DNA of 64,000 bases from Cantharellus purpuraceus (taxonomy: Eukaryota; Basidiomycota; Agaricomycetes; Cantharellales; Hydnaceae), in assembly GCA_025174535.1 (NCBI GenBank), contig JALBUN010000023.1:2666001-2730000 (forward strand). The letters are read 5' to 3'. Position numbers and translations under genes: made by a program. Within the stretch, counting starts at the first letter, position 1, and every line of letters begins with the position of its first letter. The notes under the pieces are model-generated. The model was not told where the DNA came from. It saw only the letters and a program-made list of their open reading frames with translations, and did no database searches. Shown one piece after another: positions 13,567-23,844 of the stretch.

Positions 13567-15297
13567 GCTGCGACATTGGAGCTACAGTGTTTGCTTCAGC
13601 TGGGGCTTCCCCTTCCCAAGGCCAGACATCCACCCGGAAACCCCAGCCCTCCACCCCCTCCCCCGCTTCCCTAGTCGCATGTCACACAACTGTTTGATGA
13701 GAGTGTAGTGGAGGTCGCTGTGAAACCCTTTGTCGTGCTCACTAAGTCATTTGCTGGATCACTCATGATAGATCAGGTGTGGTGCACGAGCATGGCTACT
13801 GTATATTGTTCACACGTACTAGCATAGGTGCTCCATGTTTGAGAAGGGGTTCGCCGATTTTCCGTCTATTCTTTGCATCAGCATGTACGAAGCCCGATGA
13901 GAAGTCGTTAAAGGATATCCTCAGCACTCTACAGGCAAGCCTGGAGAGAATAGTCATCAAGTATTCAAAACGCAGCGAATGGGATAACATCTTTCGTTGA
14001 TTTTCGAGGGAAGCTGAGGCATTACATGGGTCAATGTTGTAAGTCTATTCTGGTATTTTGATGCATGGACAGTCGTGTGCTGAGTGATCAATGCAGAGAT
14101 GAAGGGTTTATGGGAACCCTGTTATTAAATACAAGGAGAAGTGGGTACAATCTATATTATACACTTGTTGGTCCCTCAACTCTTGGCCTCCGGAGGGATT
14201 CGAATGGGTCCGGAGCTATTTGGCAATCCTAGAAGCATTGTGGAAGTACGTCGTGGAGTTTCACACAACTGGTCTCTTCTGGAATGCCAAGACGGTGCTA
14301 TGTTTGCCATTTTCCTGATCAAAATTTCAGGGGGTTCCAGTGTCTAGCAACAAGCCGCCAAGTTCTGCCAGCGAGCTTCCGCCACCAGCTCCAGCAGACT
14401 TTCCTCACCTGCCAACGGCATCGGCGGGGCAGCAGCTATATTAGCGGAACTCAACCGAGGAGAGGAAGTCTGCAAGGGGTTGCATAAAATGGACAAATCA
14501 CAGAAGACACACGAGGATCTTGAGCTCAGAGTGAGCTCGACTTTTTCGGGGTATGGGCCCCTATGATATATCAGCGATCCACCTTATACTGTCTACACCT
14601 TAAACAGAACCATCCAAGCCTCCAGCATCGGAAACACTCCAAGTTTGCTTTGGAAGCAAGTGGGTCATGGTCAGTCATGCTGACCAGATCCTTTCGGCCT
14701 CGCGCTGACAATTTCCGACTCTAGGAATATTACGAGAACGACACAAGTGTGGTCGTAGATAAGACTAAGCTAAATCATACCGTCACTCTGGCTGCAAGAA
14801 TATTTCAAATGAACGGCAAAGTGAATGCCAGCACCCTGGGCAAGTTTGTCATCTATTAACATACTCACTCCTCTCAAGTCAATTGCACCAAGCGTTCCTT
14901 CTTGTAGACTCTTATCGCAAGCGTGTCTGCCACTAATTCCTCCTCATTTGCACTACAGATCACCGGCAGCGCATTTACGATCCAGTTGGACTCAACAGAT
15001 CCCCGCCAGATCTATCTTTCCCGCACTTGTCTGGGCATCGAGATTATTACTGTCAAGTGCAGTAGTATCAATGGAAGCTTACCTGTAGATGGTGAAGAAG
15101 GTGGTGTCTTTGAGGAGAAGCAGTCCTGGTGTTCAACGATGGGAAAGCTTGTTACCTTGATTTGTAGAGTATACCGCTTAGGATATAGTATAATGACTGC
15201 TAAGCGGGGATTATGTGCTGTCGGGAATGCTGTTAGGCCTCCAATAAATATATATACACGAAATTTTTTTATGACGTTGAGTGTCATGCACATTTAG
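13567..15297 (+). pseudogene. decayed cyclase-associated protein (CAP/SRV2) gene
   Basis: CAP proteins bind G-actin and adenylyl cyclase. Pieces appear in the right order. FDESVVEVAVKPFVVLTKSF (about 13695-13755) belongs to the N-terminal helical domain. KPDEKSLKDILSTLQASLE (about 13890-13950) and KYVVEFHTTGLFWN (about 14245-14287) follow. The Pro-rich linker is at 14360-14410; the WH2-proximal ELNRGEEVCKGLHKMDKSQ at about 14450-14500; then KWVMEYYENDTSVVVDKTKL at about 14660-14775; and FALQITGSAFTIQLDSTD and CLGIEIITVKCSSINGSLP at 14950-15080. The extreme N-terminus is not found. Several blocks need frame changes without clear introns (for example near 13685 and 14320). The C-terminus skips the expected segment between VFEEK and GKLVT and runs into unrelated residues. 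I call it a pseudogene; a fast-evolving functional paralogue is the alternative. Confidence 0.62.
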
Positions 15298-15989
15298 TTT
15301 CAATGATCTTTAAAATTTCAATCCATCACCGGTCACCATACAAGTGGCTCAAAATTTAGATACTGGGACTATCGTCGAATTTTATGACGTCGTGGTATTA
15401 TTGAATATAGGCAGATCTGGGGTGGGAAATTCTGGAATTATCCATCCATCCTAACTCTCCATATGAAAACTAGAGGGTCTTGCAAAGTTTGTCGGGACTC
15501 GACTCACCATGTACAATTGCCGCTCAACTGGATGTATTCGTCCCAGGAAACCGGCCAAATGGATGTTCGAAGCGCTCTGCAGGGTGGTTCCGCTCGGCCC
15601 GTCTGCACCGAGCGCTGTTGTGTACTGTCGGAATCCCTAAGCTGTCCTCGGCAGCGCTACGATCAGCGCTAAGTGGCAAGCGCGACAGATGTACTGTCCT
15701 TGAACTTGACTACATGCTCGACGTCTCATTTGCAATTCTTGATTAGCCCATATTCTAGCGCATCTATGGATAATCCAGGGTGGAAAGCAGCACGCAAAGC
15801 AGCTCATGTAGGTTATGCTTCTCCTTCGCAGCACCATAAGTTGAAATGTCGGCCCTGACGGCCGGAGTTTAGGAAAACCAGCGATACGAAAATCCACAGC
15901 GCTCAGTCAACGGTCATTTTACTGCTGTTGAACATGTAGATCCTATGAATGAGGTGTGACGGTTAATGTTTCTTTTTTAGCGATCTCAG
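15298..15989. other. intergenic / possible unresolved 5' exons of the PhoD-like gene
   Basis: No recognisable family. Short frames at 15463-15897 lie on both strands. The plus-strand segment could be non-conserved 5' exons of the following PhoD-like gene, since the sequence just before 15990 (TTTCTTTTTTAG) looks like an intron acceptor. Confidence 0.4.
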
Positions 15990-18900
15990 TTGCTCAGCTT
16001 TGCTCAGCCTTTCGTACCCCGGATCGCGACAAGCCATGGAATACAACCATCACCAGAACATTCGGTTGCCTCAAGTCGCCGACCTTCTGAAGACGGGAAG
16101 TCACGTACTTCTATGTCAAGCTTGGGGTCGACTACGGCTCTCGAACGGTCTCACCGCCAACGGGATCAAGCACCCCCTCGAATGAATCCCCACTTGCAGG
16201 TCATGTGTGGGCCGCTTCTGAGATATGACACCGTAGATTCCCAAGGCAATTATAGAGCAGCTTGTTTAATTGTCAGTGCGTATATGTTGCACCGTTTTGA
16301 ATGTTGATCATGCGAAGTTTTGATCTCCCACATCAAAGCTGCTGATGCTGGGTCAGTTTATGATCCACATCCCAGTTTGTCACTAGAGTGGGACCCTGAA
16401 CGGCCGCGCTCTATTCAAAATGGTGGAGGTCATAGTCGGCTGATGTCATCAGGGTCAAGAAGCATAGGGCTTAAGGACACGGAATTATTCAATGGCCTCC
16501 CCCCCGTGCTTGCAGCACTTCCCTTTGAAAATATGAAGCCTTTGAAGGACATTGCCCCTGTTCAAAGTTCTCAAGCTCGGAGGGATGTCATTCCAGGACA
16601 TGAGATATGGGTTTATGATGGAGGCACCATGTGAGCGGGTTCTAACTACGCTCCATCTCCATGGATGATATTAGACTCTTTCTGATACTCATGTTCGCAG
16701 TACTTGTACCTTTTGGAGATTTATGTTCGAGGTTCCTCTCGCCGAGGTTGAGATGAGCATTCGCTACCGTATCAATCACGGCCAAGAGTATGAATTCTTC
16801 GTGCCTGGGAGGAATCAGAACATGCGTTGGGCTGCCCATTCTGTTAAGCATAGCACCTCTCGGTGATTTTTTGAAGTCCCTCACCTGCTTTGACCTCACA
16901 GTGCAACGGTTTCAGTGTACGTCAGCATCACATGTATGTTGACATGGCGTCTGATGTCGGTATGCTACTCGTAGGCTGGGATAAACCCAGATGACTTTCG
17001 GGGACCGGGTTTTCTTAGTGGGAGGGATCCAGTATGGACGGACTTACTCGCGAAACATTCGAAGACACCGTACCATGTTCTCGTTGGCGGTGGTGACCAA
17101 TTGTATTGTGATGCGTAGGCCTGATGACTTCACTCTCATGAACACTCGCCTGATATTTCTCTCGATCAACAGGCTTACTCGTGAACCAGAGCTCCAAGAT
17201 TGGATAAATACAAAAAGTCCCGCTCAAAAAAGGGCTTATCCTTTGACTGATGTACGATTCTATATCTCTATCCTCCATAACCAGGAATAATGTCGATCAC
17301 TTCTAGGAAATTTTATCGGCCGTCAATCGGTCTGTTTCTAGTAAATTGGTCTACAATAAACAATCTTACCTCAGTGAATTCCAGATTCTACTTCAATCAT
17401 TATTGCCTTGTCTTCCGTTCAGGTGCCTTTGCACGTGCCAACAGCACAATGTGAGTGCATAAAGTCAAACTCATTGAGTCACCAACCTGACTGGGACGCC
17501 CAGACCCATGGCGAATATGTGAGTGGTTTCACTTCAAGCATGCATTCCATTTACGGAGGTGGCTTCTAGGCTTGATGATCATGATCTGTATGTGAAACCG
17601 CATATGAAATAATGCTTGTATTTATATTTTCTGTAGCATTGATGGATTTGGAAGCTGTGAGTATGACTAAGTTACCTTTAACGGCTATATTGACACGTCT
17701 TAGATCCTGCCGAGCTTCAGACTTCGCCTGTCTTCTCGACGTAAGTCTTGCAACCTCATCCTCGGTCACTGACTGATACCAGCTTTGCCTCAGCATTGGA
17801 TCTCGAGGCTATTTCTTTTTTCTTCTGTTTCAATGTTTCATTGTTGTCGCAGTTGATGGTGTCAACCGTCAACCTCATGAACACACCTTCCAGAGCACAG
17901 TAATCGGTGGCAATGGCGCATACATACCTTACCCTTCGCATTCCATTCTTACGTGTTTGGGGCCAAAGGTGTCGATGCTTATGCTGGACTGCAGGTTTGG
18001 GTGTGTTGTCGCTTAAAATCTAGTCACTGATATGGAATTGCAAAAGAGCCGAGCGGAGAAAGGATCAAGTGTGCAGTCCCTTCCAATACCAAACTGTGAT
18101 GGACGCTTTGTATCGGTTACCAGAAGGCGTAGAACATCTGATTGTTCAGCTTGGCATCCCAATTGCATACCCTCGAATGAACTTCCTTGAGTATGCATTC
18201 CACTTTTGTATCAGCAGCTTGACGTTGAGATACATAATGCAACGGTAGGTCTGCGTTGGAATCCAAACTTAACCCTATCATAGCGCTCGGTAAAACGGGT
18301 TCATTGGGGTTGTCATCAATGGTGAACAAGTTTAATTCGGATGCGGAGTTGTTGGATGATCTAGTAAGCATGGGCCTTTACCTGCCATAACACCTGTTTG
18401 ACTTGTTATTAGAACGATCATTGGACAGCCAAGGGGCATAAGGTTTCTGAAACTCAATGACGTTTTCCGTTCTGCTGATTCCTATGATATAGAAAGAGCG
18501 GAATTGGTTTATTGAGCGGATGCAAGAGTTTGCCGAAGTCAAACGGATCCGTGTCACCTTTTTGTCAGGGGATGTGCATTGTGCTGCAGTCGGTGTATTT
18601 AAAACACTAGCGAGGGGTAAAGATCTGGCATTAGATTCTGCCTACGACCACCGGTATATGCTCAACATTGTCACTAGCGCGATCGTAAATACTCCGTACG
18701 CTGTTTTTTTGCAGGAATAAACATGTCTCTAGGATGCTAATTATGTGTTCTTGTTACAGCCCACCAGTGGGAGCATTGTCCATGGTGTCGATGCTGGCTG
18801 ACAAACAACATCGATCAATGCATTATGCGGATACTGACGAGACCATGGTAAGTCATATGAATCACCATGGAGTTCCTATCTAAACCTGTTTTTTTTTTTT

Positions 18901-19180
18901 TTCAGGTCCCATTGTTTGGAAAGGATCCCAATGGCAATTCAGCCAAGTCAAAGTACATCATGGGTCGGCGAAATTGGTGTAGTGTACGCTGGGATGAGAC
19001 CACTGGAGAATTGGAGTTCGATATACGGGTGGAACGCGAAAAAGGAGTTGGACAAACTGTCGGGTATGCTCAAGAAGTTCATCCTACACGCCTTATACTC
19101 ACATGTATCTGGTTAGTTATTCAATCCGTGCACCACCACCACCACCACCACCACCACCACCACCACCACACTGTAATTAA
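15990..19180 (+). CDS. PhoD-like phosphatase domain protein (5' end uncertain)
   Basis: Fungal PhoD-like metallophosphatase of unknown substrate. The first clear exon (15990-16274) has a Ser-rich lead, then PPRMNPHLQ and CGPLLRYDTVDSQGNY. A GT-AG intron (about 16275-16339) joins to TADAGSVYDPHPSLSLEWDP. Later exons show SVYDPHP, HEIWVYDGGTM, RINHGQEYEFFVP, YHVLVGGGDQLYCD (metal-site region, about 17080), GVEHLIVQLGIPIAYPRMNF (about 18130) and VTFLSGDVHCAAVGVF (about 18550), the last carrying the catalytic-type GDVH. The final part is SIVNTPP-like, PLFGKDPNGN and RRNWCSVRWDETTGELEF. An intron at 19064-19116 (gtatgc...ggttag) restores the family end TVGY and then reads 12 consecutive prolines from a CAC/CCA microsatellite to TAA at 19178. 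No ATG is visible at 15990, so the true start is upstream. Confidence 0.75.
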
Positions 19181-19395
19181 AATTAAACCTCTCCTATTGG
19201 AGTCTTTTCGCGTATTGTAGCGATTACCATCCTCCAACCGATGTTGTATTGTATTTATTCCTTCTTCATTTCCTTATACCCGACCAGTCAGGACTTTCGA
19301 AAGCGAAGTAGATGCGAGGAGCCCCAATTCCTAAGTGTCTACTCTTGTACCATCTGATGACCGATGTATATTTGTACTGAGTTTACTCTCTTTTG

Positions 19396-21381
19396 TTATG
19401 GGTCCATCCAACTTGTTGAATACTCCTGGAATCCAGGTGGTCGTGATGGAGGCGCTGATTCCTCTGTGAACTCGCGGTCTTGCTGATCAACAGATTCTGC
19501 TTCAACTTCGAACTCTCGCGCTGCGGTTGCCATCTCATCGTCAGATTGTCCGTCCGACTGCCATTCGTCCAATTGCGCATGACCACCAAAGTCGCTGGAT
19601 GGAGGCGTTTGGGCAACAGACGAGCCACGCAAAATGTCTAGTTCATGATCAAGTTGGGGCTGTTCGTCCTTTACGGGATTTGGTGTCGGCGTCCGTGTCA
19701 CTGCGGAGCCCGCTGATGCCAGAATTGCATTCTCTATGTTCATGTCGACAGTTGCTGATGCTGCAAACGAAGGAATAAAAGAGGAAACAGAAGATACAAC
19801 AGGCATAGCGCTCGTATCTGGAATAGGCGTGGAACCAGGTACTAGTGCAGCGGCTGCTGCCATGGCTGCTTTCTTCTCTTCGGCCTTCCGTTTTCTGCGC
19901 GCAGCGTCTGCTTTACGTCTCCTCTCTTTCTGTGCGCGTTTTTTCTCTTCCTGCTCCTCAAGGACTTCATTCCTTTCGATTTCTGCTTTGTAGTCAGCTT
20001 CTTCTTTGACGTCCAGTGCCCATTGTTGGGCCATGAACTCTGGATACCGTTCCGACATGGGTCGCCAGGTGCATTGTTGGCTCGAAAGAGGCGACGAAGA
20101 GAGCAACGCATCCACGTCTGGTGGTGGTGGGAACACAAAGTTTGGGCCAGGATTCATGTGGATCTGGGCGCCCCCAAATAGTGAAAAAAAAGGATAATAG
20201 CCTAAAGTGCCATCATCGAAATGATTTTCGGCGTGTTCCAGCGGACCGTCCTTGTTTCTTCGTTGTTTTTCTTTGGCCTTTCTTGAACTAGACGTGGGTC
20301 GCAGTTGTAGGTAGTCATAGATATCTTGGAATGCAATACCTTGGCATTCACCATTGACAAAGAACGCGATTTTTGAACCAGGAAGTATGGAAAGCATACG
20401 CTGTGGAACAGTCTTTCGCATAACAGGTTTGATTCTGGCACGGTCATTTGGAAGGTTCTTGACGGTAGCTGATTTCTTCGGTGGATGTGGCGGGTCGGCC
20501 TTTGCTGTCTTTGATGGGTGGTCCATGAGCGCAATCATTTCTTTAGATTGAGGATAATCTAGCGATTCGAAGTACTCCTGGCCTTTGAAGTCAATCGGGA
20601 TGCGTTCACGATGAATGTGGGCAGGGTCATCTGGATCATTTGGATTTGGCTGCCGTCGGGGAGGAAGGGATATATAGAGCCCAACCACATCGCCAGTACC
20701 GAAGGGTCGTCCATAAGGTCTGGGCCGAGAAAGAGTGACCTTCTCGCCGGTTTTGTCACGCATCCCATAGCTATAACCGTCAAGACCCACAGGCCCGTTG
20801 AGTGGAGCTTCTCTCCTGCCCCATCCCAACCTGACATGAGCACCCCCGGTAATTCCTGCCTCTCCAGAGTGGTCTCCTCCGCCGTTTTCCACCCTGATTT
20901 CCATGTACCAGCGGCCTTCTTGTACGCCAACGTTGCTCCTGGCGCTCCTAAATCCCTTGTCGCTCGCCAGACCGAGACCGTCCTGAGTGACTCTGACCAA
21001 CGGACTCCGATCTTCCCAACTGACCCTCGTGCTCATAGGTTGACTCTCGATGGTTCGATAGGGAATGGCAGCCCCCGGATCCGCTAAACCCGCAGGAGCA
21101 TACTTGAAGCCGACTTTGTCCAACTGTCGGTTTACAGCAGATAGGTCAGTTAGATGGAAAGGAGAGCCATCAGTAGATGGGATGAAGACGGGATGTCGGG
21201 AGACGGTAAGACGAGGTCGAGATGAGTCGCGCGACAAAACTACCGTTGATGGATCAGTCGGTTGGAGAGCGCTGGAATCTCCATCTTCATCAACAGCATC
21301 ATGCTTGCGTTTGTGTGCAGCTGGCGGTGTGCTAGCTGCAGGCGTACCTTCTGGTGTCGCAGAGGCACCACGAACGAGCAT
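19396..21381 (-). CDS. BRE2: BRE2/ASH2-like COMPASS subunit with SPRY domain
   Basis: Subunit of the Set1/COMPASS histone H3K4 methyltransferase. It is an uninterrupted 661-codon frame, unusual among the intron-rich neighbours. The N-terminal 60 residues are disordered with a KRKHD basic motif. From about residue 75 come HPVFIPSTDGSPFHLTDL and RQLDKVGFKYAPAG, then the SPRY domain from about 125: SWEDRSPLVRVTQDGLGLAS, GRWYMEIRVENGGG, HVRLGWGRREAPLNGPVGLD, YSYGMRDKTGEK, FGTGDVVGLYISLP. Residues about 330-410 end the SPRY fold (KIAFFVNGECQGIAFQDIYD, GTLGYYPFFSLFGGAQ). A Lys/Glu coiled-coil (about 470-525) and an acidic disordered tail follow. Convergent with the PhoD-like gene. Confidence 0.85.
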   Translation of the reverse strand: MLVRGASATPEGTPAASTPPAAHKRKHDAVDEDGDSSALQPTDPSTVVLSRDSSRPRLTVSRHPVFIPSTDGSPFHLTDLSAVNRQLDKVGFKYAPAGLADPGAAIPYRTIESQPMSTRVSWEDRSPLVRVTQDGLGLASDKGFRSARSNVGVQEGRWYMEIRVENGGGDHSGEAGITGGAHVRLGWGRREAPLNGPVGLDGYSYGMRDKTGEKVTLSRPRPYGRPFGTGDVVGLYISLPPRRQPNPNDPDDPAHIHRERIPIDFKGQEYFESLDYPQSKEMIALMDHPSKTAKADPPHPPKKSATVKNLPNDRARIKPVMRKTVPQRMLSILPGSKIAFFVNGECQGIAFQDIYDYLQLRPTSSSRKAKEKQRRNKDGPLEHAENHFDDGTLGYYPFFSLFGGAQIHMNPGPNFVFPPPPDVDALLSSSPLSSQQCTWRPMSERYPEFMAQQWALDVKEEADYKAEIERNEVLEEQEEKKRAQKERRRKADAARRKRKAEEKKAAMAAAAALVPGSTPIPDTSAMPVVSSVSSFIPSFAASATVDMNIENAILASAGSAVTRTPTPNPVKDEQPQLDHELDILRGSSVAQTPPSSDFGGHAQLDEWQSDGQSDDEMATAAREFEVEAESVDQQDREFTEESAPPSRPPGFQEYSTSWMDP

Positions 21382-21836
21382 GGGTAATCAATAGGATTGG
21401 CGCATCACGAGATAAGCAGATTATGTAAAGCGACATGAAAAACGAGGCTGTTCTACCCTTTCTTCCCAGACGATTGACATGTTTTGCCATATGTTGGCAC
21501 CATCAATCAAAAGTCCCGCCTTGTGCCTGCGTTATATACAGTCTGGAACCATCTGTAACCGCATGGGAATCAAGTCACCAGTGGTTTCGAGTCGCTTATA
21601 CTTTGCTGTGACTGTAGTTGGCTCTGATTGTACCTGTGGCCCTACGCACATCTACAGTTCCTCCCGCTTAGCTCCCGGCTACGAATCTTGCCAACGTATG
21701 TCTCCAGGAGCTTCGAGTTCGAAGCGGTGACAATTGCCCTCCGGCCCAGCTTCTTAAAGACATATTTAGACGTCTTCTCCGTCTCTCCATCTTTCGCTTT
21801 TGCTTTCACCACGTTCAATCGCATATATCTGTTCGC
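21382..21836. other. intergenic, divergent promoter region of BRE2 and the 7TM gene
   Basis: 455 bp between divergent start codons. Pyrimidine-rich stretches precede the ATG at 21837. An antisense open frame at 21642-21944 overlaps the 7TM start and has no recognisable similarity, so I leave it out. Confidence 0.5.
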
Positions 21837-23259
21837 ATGGATGTCATATTGATACTCTATCTGATTCTCCATATTGTTGGTGGTCATGTTGGAATGCTTC
21901 TCATCTTGGGCACCATCCTTTCCTCCCGGCAAGTCGTGCGACACGCGTGCTTTGTCAATTTCTGTTGTACATGGCTGCTCTTTTCTGTTTCTTATTCCTT
22001 GCTGTGAGTGATCGCTCTGGTCTGCTCTTCTTGATTGACCTGGTCGTCTGTGTAGCCTTTACGCTGGTCAGCTAGAGAATCCGAATCCACCACACATGTT
22101 ATGCCTGATTCAGGCAGCAGTGTCGTATGGCTCTGCACCCTTGACCAGCGTATCATCGTTTATTTTCGTTCTACACGTGAGATCGAGTAGTTATGCCTCT
22201 AAACTCTGTGATAATTTGCATCCTCAGATACTCCTTGTACTCAGGGATCTGACCCAAGGCCGGCGCACTCTGTCTTCTCCTATTTGGCCCAAACTGCGCC
22301 TTTCTATGGTTGGCTTGCCTCCGCGATAAACGCCATATGTGCAATTGATCCTCACCCGACAGATGCTTGTTTCTCCTTATCTTGTATATCTGGCGGTGAT
22401 CTTTACAGTAATCATTGTAAGCATTAGCTGGTACGTGTATCAGCAACTCTCTGACAAGTTTATGACAGTACGGTCTCCATAATCCCCAGCAAATTGACCG
22501 ATCGACTTTCAATTGTCACGTCAATGCACGAGCTATGTGAGTGGAACCGATCGCCGAGTTAGTCTTCTACTCGGTCCTTAACGTACCCCATATAATAGTG
22601 CGATTATCCCACCTGCAGTCTCTGTCATCGCTGTACTTGCTTCAATCGTCGTTGAGGGTACGAGCCACGCGTCGCTGATTATAGAGACTTGCCTAACAAT
22701 GTTTCAGTCGCTATCGCCATCACATTGTATCGTAACTGGCAGGCCTTTCGAAAGGACAATGGCCAGACATCCGGCTTGAGTCTGCAACTACTCATCCGCG
22801 CATTACTCTTCACGATCTGCGCTATTGTGGCGCTGTTGTGAGTCTATCCCTGATATATTCAAGAACCTCTCATTCTTAACTCATTGGTCGTGCAGAGTTT
22901 GTGTGGCGTTTATTGCAAATATGCAAAGTCCCGCACCTGCTATTGTGACTGCAAGCCGTAAGGAACACTGCTAATATCCCCGTATGTTGCATTGACGTTT
23001 CTCGCAGTGCCCATGTGTGCTTTTGTATTGTTTGGAACCCAACCAGTAAAGCCAACATAGCTGTTGTTGAATTTTTTGTGCTCACACTTGTTTCTTCCAG
23101 GATTTATTACGTGCATGGCGCCTAGGAGGAAACGGTGAGAAGGGCTCACACGACTTCAAAAGTATGGTCTCAACAACTGGTTCCTAATTAGATCTCCGGG
23201 CTGGTCGCACTACTACTTCCTCTGCTCGCGACGTAAAGTATCAGGCGATTACTCAATAG
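21837..23259 (+). CDS. seven-transmembrane protein, Agaricomycete GPCR-like family
   Basis: Integral membrane protein of a type common in Agaricomycetes; ligand unknown. The ATG at 21837 opens a first helix (VILILYLILHIVGGHVGML, then LLILGTILSS). An intron (GTGAGT near 21998, AG near 22056) rejoins LLYAGQLENPNPPHMLCLIQ, a conserved loop of this family. Further helices are read at about 22130-22190 (SSFIFVLH), 22380-22430 (YLVYLAVIFTVII), 22620-22740 (SVIAVLASIVVEVAIAITLY, then RNWQAF), 22780-22840 (LLIRALLFTICAIVALL) and 22900-23070 (VCVAFIANMQSPAPAIVTAS). The cytoplasmic tail is DLLRAWRLGGNGEKGSHDF. A last intron (about 23162-23191) leads to RTTTSSARDVKYQAITQ and TAG at 23257. Exon edges are inferred from splice signals. 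Confidence 0.65.
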
Positions 23260-23844
23260 AGCTGAAGAGAGGATATATGTATTACAATCCATGGACAGAC
23301 GTGTGTCTGGCAGCAAGATATATAGAGTATGTATATTAGCGTTGAATTGCTAGCTGGTGCCGCGAACTTTGTGCTTGGTGACCAACGGCTAGAGCTAGTG
23401 TGGAGGAAGGACGTGGGAGGAGCAATAACTAGTAGCACAGTGCCACACGGGCACTTGCCTGATGTGGCTGGTCAGTAAACGTGACCCGCTGCATCCACAC
23501 ATAGTCAATCCGAACCGGGAGTACTATTTCAGTTCACTTCCAAGCACGGTATCGCGCCAGGCTTTTGGTCACGCAAGAATGCCTCGAAGGCTTATCCGTT
23601 CTATAAATGTCAATAATGACACAAACGGCAGAGCTCCGAATCACACGACGAGACCTGTCTAACGCACGCACAAGCACGATAGAGGCTACTGTGACACATA
23701 CAAGAGAAACCAAAACGCAGATGCTGATGGTGCGAGGATGTCACGTTCTACATTCTCTGGTCCATTATGCCTCCTCAATTGGCTTACATGGACGCATCCT
23801 AAGCCATAATCCTCCCTACAGGACTAATTAGTCCAACACTCTTT
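23260..23844. other. intergenic
   Basis: 585 bp between two convergent genes. Short open frames exist on both strands with no family resemblance, so I see no supportable gene. Confidence 0.5.

Noticed and set aside
19126..19180. Polyhistidine stretch at the end of the PhoD-like gene
   Set aside because: It appears only if a GT-AG intron is retained; the spliced frame matches the family and gives polyproline.
21642..21944. Minus-strand ORF overlapping the 7TM gene start
   Set aside because: It is Lys-rich and continuous but matches no family and overlaps the well-supported first helix of the 7TM protein.
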